IMG/VR virus record: IMGVR_UViG_3300042895_001352
Coordinates: 1 to 39,247 of that record
DNA from: a virus
Strand: one strand, 5' to 3'
DNA: 39,247 nt
Shown piece after piece: positions 34,776-39,247 of the stretch. A program made the translations under genes and the position numbers. The notes beneath the pieces are model-generated. The model saw only the letters and a list, made by a program, of their open reading frames with translations. It ran no database searches and was not told where the DNA came from. The stretch's first letter is position 1; every line of letters begins with the position of its first letter.

Positions 34776-36596
34776 ATGGCACAAAATAATTTAACGGTTT
34801 GGCAGAGATTAGGTAAAGTTTTCGGACCAAATTCTGCAATGGACCAAGAATCTCCAATTTTTAAGTTTGACAAAACCGAATTGTTAAAAACAACAAACAA
34901 ACAAGAATATGAAAATGAAAAGTTACAGGCACAACAAACTATGTACATTGGAAAACAATGGCAGAAAGTTGAGAGTAACTTATACCAACAAGCGGTTTAT
35001 TACGAACCAACAAGGTTAGCATCGTATTATGATTACGAATCTATGGAATATACTCCTGAAATTTCGGCAGCATTAGATGTTTATTCTGAAGAATCAACAA
35101 CACCGGATAAGGATGGACACATTTTAAAAGTATATTCAGAATCAAAAAGAATTAAACAAGTTTTGGTTGATTTGTTTAACAACAAGTTAGATATTAATAC
35201 TAACTTGGCTATGTGGACAAGAAACACATGTAAATTTGGTGATAATTTTGTTTATATAAAACTTGATCCAGAAAAGGGGATTGTTGGTTGTCAACAATTA
35301 CCAAATATCCAAATAGAGCGTTTGGAAAAGGGAATGAGGTTTCAACCTGACAAATATTCACAAGAAATGGAGAACGATGCTTTGAAGTTTGTTTGGAAAG
35401 AAAAAAACATGGAATTTAATACGTGGGAAGTTGCTCACTTTAGAATTTTAGGGGATGATAGAAAATTACCTTATGGAACGTCTATGTTAGAAAAGGCTAG
35501 ACGAATATGGAAACAATTATTACTCTCTGAAGATGCGATGATGATATATAGAGTTTCACGAGCACCTGAAAGAAGAGTATTTAAAGTATTTGTTGGTAAT
35601 ATGGATGATAAAGATGTTGATCCATATGTACAAAGAGTTGCAAGTAAATTTAAACGGGATCAAATCGCTGACCCACATACGGGTAATGTTGATATGAGAT
35701 ACAATCAGTTGGCGGTTGACCAAGATTACTTTATTCCTGTTAGGGATGCTGCGGCAACAAATCCAATAGAAACACTTCCTGGTGGTACAAATTTATCCGA
35801 GATTGCTGATATTGAGTATATACAGAAAAAACTTGTTACCGCACTTAGAATACCTAAAGCATATTTAGGGTTTGAAGAGGCGATAGGTGACGGTAAAAAT
35901 TTATCGTTATTGGATATTAGATTTGCAAGAACAATCAATAGAATACAAAAATCGATGATTGCCGAATTAAATAAAATCGCAATAATCCATTTGTTTTTGT
36001 TAGGGTTTGAAGATGAGTTAACAAATTTCACTCTTTCATTACATAACCCATCTAAACAAGCCGATTTATTGGGTGTTGAGGTGTGGAAAGAAAAGATTTT
36101 ACTATATAAAGATGCCGTTGCTGAAATACCAAACTCAGTTGCTGCCGTTTCTGCGTCATGGGCTAAAAAACATATTTTAGGGTTCTCAGATGAAGAGATT
36201 AGACTCGATTTACAACAACAAAGAATTGAGAGAGCGGTTTCTGCCGAATTAGGTAAAACTGCCGAGGTTATTACAAATACAGGGTTATTTGATAATATAG
36301 ATAATCTATATGGTAAAAAACCGGGTGATGAACCCGCAACCGGAGGTGAAGCTGGCGGTGAAGCTGGCGGTGATGCAGGAGGTGCTGGTGATATGGGAGG
36401 AATGGATATGGGTGGAGGAGCTCCACCACCGGGAGACACCGGAGAACCACCGACAACAGAAAGATTGGTTAGAAATGATTTGAATTTGATCTTAGAAAGA
36501 AACCTTTTTAATGAAAATAATATGTTAGATTTGTCAAAAGGTAGAAACACTTTATTTGAAATTAATAACAAATTGAAAGATTTAATCGATAAGTGA
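34776..36596 (+). CDS. Portal protein (T4 gp20 type)
   Basis: 606 aa. It forms the dodecameric channel at the head vertex. Sequence features of gp20-like portals include YDYESMEYTPEISAALDVYS near residue 88, MWTRNTCKFGDNFVYIKLDP, the AHFRILGDDRKLPYGTSMLE region near 220, and RRVFKVFVGNM...QRVASKFKRD. The long helical stem region (NRIQKSMIAELNKIAIIHLF) follows. The C-terminal 80 residues are unusual: a Gly/Ala/Glu repeat (GGEAGGEAGGDAGGAGDMGG) and PPPGDTGEPP linker followed by a short helical tail (TERLVRNDLNLILERNLF). This tail is not part of typical gp20 and may contact the core or terminase. Confidence 0.92.
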   Translation: MAQNNLTVWQRLGKVFGPNSAMDQESPIFKFDKTELLKTTNKQEYENEKLQAQQTMYIGKQWQKVESNLYQQAVYYEPTRLASYYDYESMEYTPEISAALDVYSEESTTPDKDGHILKVYSESKRIKQVLVDLFNNKLDINTNLAMWTRNTCKFGDNFVYIKLDPEKGIVGCQQLPNIQIERLEKGMRFQPDKYSQEMENDALKFVWKEKNMEFNTWEVAHFRILGDDRKLPYGTSMLEKARRIWKQLLLSEDAMMIYRVSRAPERRVFKVFVGNMDDKDVDPYVQRVASKFKRDQIADPHTGNVDMRYNQLAVDQDYFIPVRDAAATNPIETLPGGTNLSEIADIEYIQKKLVTALRIPKAYLGFEEAIGDGKNLSLLDIRFARTINRIQKSMIAELNKIAIIHLFLLGFEDELTNFTLSLHNPSKQADLLGVEVWKEKILLYKDAVAEIPNSVAAVSASWAKKHILGFSDEEIRLDLQQQRIERAVSAELGKTAEVITNTGLFDNIDNLYGKKPGDEPATGGEAGGEAGGDAGGAGDMGGMDMGGGAPPPGDTGEPPTTERLVRNDLNLILERNLFNENNMLDLSKGRNTLFEINNKLKDLIDK

Positions 36597-36604
36597 TATT
36601 TATA
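36597..36604 (+). promoter_or_regulatory. TATTTATA motif before 36616 gene
   Basis: Exact TATTTATA, beginning directly after the portal stop codon and ending 11 bases before the ATG at 36616. Confidence 0.55.
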
Positions 36605-36615
36605 AATAAAACATT

Positions 36616-37347
36616 ATGAACACTTTTGGTAAAATAAAAACAAATATTGAAAACACGGCCATAGAAATGGCAAAAAAACCAGAATTTAAAAGATTTATTT
36701 TTGAATTTAATGGTATGGTGTTAAATAACAAAGACATTTCTGAATTGTATTTTATCTATGATGATTTATCTACGAATAAAGGTCTTGATGGGGATTTGGC
36801 TAACGATTACATAAACGAATCAATTGAGTATTCACAAATTTTAATCGAAAGTCAATCTAAAAGTATCGGGTATTTAAATACTTGGATTAATTCTTGGAAC
36901 AAATCAAACGGTAATAATTACTCAGATATTGATAACGCCATTTACAACACAGGAATAAGAAATTTAGAATCAATTTTAGAATCTAAAAAAAATATTAAAA
37001 ACGTAATTATAAAAGAAGAGGTAAAAAATGTTGTAACAGAAACATATAATATTCCAATATCTTCTATGGTTAAAATAGCGAATGAAAATCTTAAAAAAGA
37101 GGTTAGTAATTTAAATGAAAATGACCGTAAAGAGTTAGACGAGATTCTTATATTAACTTCAGATGAGGTTAAAAAAGAAATGTCAGAACTAAAAGAAAAT
37201 GTGGTTAAAGGGTTAAAAACAACTTTAACCGAATCTAAAGATAGTGATTTAAATAACACTATACAAAACACCATAAATAAAATAATGGATTCTAAAGAAG
37301 ATCATTATAATTTATATAAACTAAGAAAGTTGAATACAGAACTATGA
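36616..37347 (+). CDS. Helical head-module protein, possible core component
   Basis: 243 aa, mostly helical, rich in Asn, Glu, Lys, Ile and Ser. There is no Cys, no membrane segment and no enzyme motif. Segments include FIFEFNGMVLNNKDISELYF, YINESIEYSQILIESQSKS and a coiled-coil-like C-terminus (NLNENDRKELDEILILTSDE). In T4 the small prohead-core genes 67 and 68 lie between portal and protease, so a comparable core role is possible by position only. Its stop overlaps the start of the membrane protein that follows (ATGA). Confidence 0.65.
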   Translation: MNTFGKIKTNIENTAIEMAKKPEFKRFIFEFNGMVLNNKDISELYFIYDDLSTNKGLDGDLANDYINESIEYSQILIESQSKSIGYLNTWINSWNKSNGNNYSDIDNAIYNTGIRNLESILESKKNIKNVIIKEEVKNVVTETYNIPISSMVKIANENLKKEVSNLNENDRKELDEILILTSDEVKKEMSELKENVVKGLKTTLTESKDSDLNNTIQNTINKIMDSKEDHYNLYKLRKLNTEL

Positions 37348-37607
37348 AAAAGTTTTTTAAATCGTTGTTAGGTGGCGGTTCAACAACATTATCATCTAAA
37401 AGATTTACAGGTATTATTTGTGTAATATCTTTAGTGATCTCATTATTTGTATCTTTATTTTCAGCAGGAAAATTAACACCAAACGAATCATTAATTGATG
37501 TTATCGCTCTTTTATCTTTTGGGTCTTTGGGTCTTACGTCTACTGAGGTGATTTTCTCAAAAAAGAAAACCGATAAAAAAGAAGAAGAGAATCAATCAGC
37601 AGAATAA
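37344..37607 (+). CDS. Small two-span membrane protein, possible holin
   Basis: 87 aa with two likely membrane helices: about residues 21-41 (FTGIICVISLVISLFVSLFS) and 50-70 (LIDVIALLSFGSLGLTSTEV), a basic N-terminus and a Lys/Glu-rich C-terminus. Size, two spans and charged tail fit a class II-like holin. However, it lies in the head module away from the lysin, and T4-type phages have other small membrane proteins (e.g. for prohead attachment to the membrane), so holin is only one option. A terminator lies 34 bases downstream, within the antisense bS21 gene. Confidence 0.65.
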   Translation: MKKFFKSLLGGGSTTLSSKRFTGIICVISLVISLFVSLFSAGKLTPNESLIDVIALLSFGSLGLTSTEVIFSKKKTDKKEEENQSAE

Positions 37608-37777
37608 TTCTTTTGATTATATATTGCCTTTTGAATTTGAGCCCTTCGTTCTACGGAGGGTTTTTTGTATTCTTTTCTTTCCTGTAATTTTTGGATTTGT
37701 TTTGTTTTGTATATTTTAAACTTATATGCCTTTAACGCTTGTTCTATATTTTTATTGTTTACCGGTATAATTAGCAT
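37592..37777 (-). CDS. rpsU: Ribosomal protein bS21, phage-encoded
   Basis: 61 aa from the ATG at 37777, chosen because MLIIPV is the usual bS21 start in Bacteroidota; a longer frame to 37828 adds 17 residues with no counterpart and would remove the TATTTATA site from upstream. The order MLIIPVNNKNIEQALKAYKF, KTKQIQKLQERKEYKKPSVE and RRAQIQKAIYNQK follows the family closely. bS21 binds the 30S platform near the 16S 3' end; in Flavobacterium it helps hide the anti-Shine-Dalgarno. No Shine-Dalgarno sequence precedes this gene. Phage bS21 has been reported in other large phages. It likely replaces host bS21 late in infection. Its 3' end overlaps the convergent membrane gene by 16 bases. Confidence 0.9.
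   Translation of the reverse strand: MLIIPVNNKNIEQALKAYKFKIYKTKQIQKLQERKEYKKPSVERRAQIQKAIYNQKNYSAD
37642..37666 (+). terminator. Intrinsic terminator inside antisense bS21 gene
   Basis: CCCTTCG / CGGAGGG stem (one G-U pair) with a TTCTA loop, followed by six T. It would end the 36616-37607 transcript. On the other strand the same bases code the conserved KKPSVERR segment of bS21. Confidence 0.75.
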
Positions 37778-37794
37778 AGTTTTTTTTGTTTTAC

Positions 37795-37802
37795 TATAAA
37801 TA
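37795..37802 (-). promoter_or_regulatory. TATTTATA motif before bS21 gene
   Basis: TATTTATA on the minus strand, 17 bases before the bS21 ATG. It is the only minus-strand gene here with this motif in gene orientation, which shows the motif is directional. Confidence 0.6.
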
Positions 37803-37821
37803 GTAGGAATTTTTTTAATTT

Positions 37822-37850
37822 TTGACAACCATAAAAAGTTTTATTATATT
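37822..37850 (+). promoter_or_regulatory. Possible sigma70-like promoter before 37883 gene
   Basis: TTGACA, 17 bases, TATATT, 33 bases before the ATG at 37883. The spacing is ideal for an E. coli-type promoter, but hosts of this kind favour TAnnTTTG, so it may be chance in AT-rich DNA. Confidence 0.3.
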
Positions 37851-37882
37851 TTATTAAACAATAAACGGATAAGGTATGAATA

Positions 37883-38332
37883 ATGAAAAAAGGAAAAACG
37901 TCAAAATTAAACATTTTTGATGATGCAAAATGTCACTACGGGACGGTAGACTCAAAAAATTTAAAATCAATTTACATAGTATTACAAACATGGGTCGAAC
38001 CAAAAGATGATTACGATAATTGGACAAAAATTACAGGTGAAATAAAAAGACAAATATTACACACACTATTAGAAGTTGTTGACCACACAACATTTGAGAA
38101 AAAACAAATTGTGGATCTTGATTTAAGAACTAGTGGAATACAGAAAAACAAAAAAAGTTTCTTAAATTTAGAATTAACTTTATTTATACATAAAGAAAAT
38201 GTAGATTTTAAATCCCTTATTTTAAGAAGTAAGATTAAAAATGTTTTACAGTCAATATATAAAGACGACTTAAAAAATTCAAAGTATTTTACATTAAGTA
38301 GGACAAAAATTAAAGAAACCGTAAGTATCTAA
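37883..38332 (+). CDS. Head-module protein of unknown function
   Basis: 149 aa. A mixed alpha/beta protein: N-terminal KLNIFDDAKCHYGTVDSKNL, a strand (SIYIVLQTWVEPKDDYDNW), a helix (GEIKRQILHTLLEVVDHTTF), two further strands (KQIVDLDLRTSGIQKNKKSF, NLELTLFIHKE) and a basic C-terminus. One Cys, no membrane span, no recognised active site. It lies between bS21 and the prohead protease and has GGATAAGG some 8 bases before its start, one of the few Shine-Dalgarno-like sequences in the window. I do not recognise the family. Confidence 0.65.
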   Translation: MKKGKTSKLNIFDDAKCHYGTVDSKNLKSIYIVLQTWVEPKDDYDNWTKITGEIKRQILHTLLEVVDHTTFEKKQIVDLDLRTSGIQKNKKSFLNLELTLFIHKENVDFKSLILRSKIKNVLQSIYKDDLKNSKYFTLSRTKIKETVSI

Positions 38333-38340
38333 TATTTATC
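38333..38340 (+). promoter_or_regulatory. TATTTATC motif before protease gene
   Basis: 7/8 match to TATTTATA, 12 bases before the ATG at 38353. Confidence 0.5.
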
Positions 38341-38352
38341 ATAAAAAAGATT

Positions 38353-39063
38353 ATGAAGATATTAGGACCAGGTGATACGGGTAAAGGTATTCTTGTTGAG
38401 TACGATTCTGGAATTATAAACCCAAATGAATATAGAAACAGCCAAGTATTAAAGGAATCGTATGGTCAATTAGACTATTCAAAACCCTTTATATTTTATG
38501 CCACCCTTCAAAAATATGGAGTTCCAAATAGAAATGGTAGAGTTTATCCTGAAAAAATATTAAAAAGAGAAGCGGAAAGATATAAAGACATGATTAATAA
38601 AGGAATGTCTATATCTGAACTTAATCATCCAGAATCCTCACTTATCGATTTAGATCGAGTGGCACATCTAATTACAGATGTGTGGTGGGAAGATAATGTG
38701 ATGATGGGTAAAATAAAATTATTAACCACACCTGGTTTTCACGAAAGAGGTATTGTGTCATCTAAAGGTGATATTGCCGCTAATATGATGAGACAAGGGG
38801 TTACTATGGGGGTTTCTTCTCGTGGTGTTGGTTCGTTGGTAAAGAAAGGTGAACAAAATGAAGTACAAGAAGATTTCGAATTAATTTGTTTTGACTTAGT
38901 TTCTTCCCCATCAACTCCGGGAGCATATCTTTATTTAAATAAAGAAGATAGACCTAAGTACGAAGAAAAACTAACTGAACACGAAAATATACAATCAACT
39001 TCAAATCCACTATCAAAATCTGTTGACTTAATGAAAAGATTATCCGATTATTTGGATAAATAA
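38353..39063 (+). CDS. Prohead core protease (T4 gp21-like, peptidase family S77/U9)
   Basis: 236 aa. It matures the head by cutting core and capsid proteins, in T4 after (L/I)-x-E. Motifs: NRNGRVYPEKIL near residue 60, SELNHPE with catalytic His92, and GVSSRGVGS with catalytic Ser at 155 or 156, followed by DLVSSPSTPGAYLYL. These are the signature blocks of the family. The C-terminal 40 residues are charged and probably cut off on self-maturation. The next gene begins 12 bases after its stop. Its presence supports the proposal that leader-bearing proteins in this window are cut at (L/I)-x-E sites. Confidence 0.93.
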   Translation: MKILGPGDTGKGILVEYDSGIINPNEYRNSQVLKESYGQLDYSKPFIFYATLQKYGVPNRNGRVYPEKILKREAERYKDMINKGMSISELNHPESSLIDLDRVAHLITDVWWEDNVMMGKIKLLTTPGFHERGIVSSKGDIAANMMRQGVTMGVSSRGVGSLVKKGEQNEVQEDFELICFDLVSSPSTPGAYLYLNKEDRPKYEEKLTEHENIQSTSNPLSKSVDLMKRLSDYLDK

Positions 39064-39074
39064 AATTATAAGAA

Positions 39075-39247
39075 ATGGATGAAAAGTATTTTGTAGCTAG
39101 AGTAACCACTGATATAGTGGATGAAAACACAGGGAAAGTAAAAAAAATTAAAGAAGAAAAATTAGTTAAGGCTTATTCACCAACAGATGTTGAAGCGAAA
39201 GTAACTAAAGTGTATGAGACTTACACAATGGATTGGAGAATAACTGC
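39075..39247 (+). CDS. DUF4494-like protein, 3' end outside the window
   Basis: The first 57 codons are visible. The start MDEKYFVARVTTDIVDENTG, then KVKKIKEEKLVKAYSPTDVE and a strand YTMDWRIT, resemble DUF4494-type proteins of Bacteroidota and their phages (W/YF..kV......g..kkv.E..lV.A.s.teAEa). The function of that family is unknown. It follows the protease closely and probably shares its transcript. The match is by pattern only. Confidence 0.55.
   Translation, partial: MDEKYFVARVTTDIVDENTGKVKKIKEEKLVKAYSPTDVEAKVTKVYETYTMDWRIT

Noticed and set aside
35726-36571. 281-aa minus-strand open frame in the portal gene
   Set aside because: Antisense shadow with Pro/Ser-rich low complexity over the portal Gly-rich tail; no upstream signals.
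37778-37828. Longer bS21 with 17 extra N-terminal residues
   Set aside because: bS21 proteins start at MxIIPV; the extension has no counterpart and would place the promoter motif inside the gene.

Overview
The window looks like part of the genome of a large tailed bacteriophage with T4-type head genes. It is about two-thirds A+T and its genes are tightly packed, often with TAATG or ATGA stop/start overlaps. The head module at the right end has a large terminase (32964-34739), a portal (34776-36596) and a prohead protease of the T4 gp21 type (38353-39063). The likely host is a member of the Bacteroidota, close to Flavobacterium. The evidence is that starts lack Shine-Dalgarno sequences, several minus-strand genes have TTG-N19/20-TAnnTTTG promoters of the Bacteroidota sigma type, the tmRNA and bS21 resemble those of that phylum, and one noncoding element matches the Bacteroidota form of the 16S rRNA 3' end.

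Layout. 1-9883: small acidic proteins, then three large proteins (a lysin with SGNH-like, peptidoglycan-binding and lysozyme-like parts; 1031 aa; 1365 aa) that look like virion or ejection proteins. 9875-10016: a putative small RNA carrying a long complement to the 16S rRNA 3' end, closed by a strong terminator. 10035-18883: tail-fibre and receptor-binding genes (PT-linker protein, 1600-aa fibre, three LamG-type lectin proteins, a tip protein). 18866-29253: a mixed region in which most minus-strand genes are not structural: DNA glycosylase, tmRNA, M20-type peptidase, secreted CAP protein and a ClpC-like unfoldase. Plus-strand virion-type proteins and a UVR-motif protein lie between them. 29322-30638: small proteins including a KTSC-domain protein and a nucleotidyltransferase. 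30723-39247: head morphogenesis, with ribosomal protein bS21 inserted on the opposite strand.

Regulation appears to fall into two classes. Most plus-strand virion operons, and bS21, are preceded by the octamer TATTTATA in gene orientation, 3-17 bases (once 52) before the start codon; this is a candidate phage late promoter. The minus-strand tmRNA, CAP gene and peptidase instead have host-type promoters, and the glycosylase has the -7 box of that type.

Three results stand out. First, several elements touch host translation and protein quality control: a small RNA aimed at the anti-Shine-Dalgarno end of 16S rRNA, a phage bS21, a tmRNA whose tag ends in VTVA rather than ALAA, and a ClpC-type unfoldase with a ClpP-docking VGF loop. 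Second, at least seven otherwise different proteins share an amphipathic N-terminal leader followed by an (L/I)-x-E site of the kind cut by gp21 proteases; this may be a head-targeting propeptide. Third, the TATTTATA motif is often so close to the start codon that leaderless or nearly leaderless mRNAs are likely. All functional statements come from reading the sequence; no database search was run.
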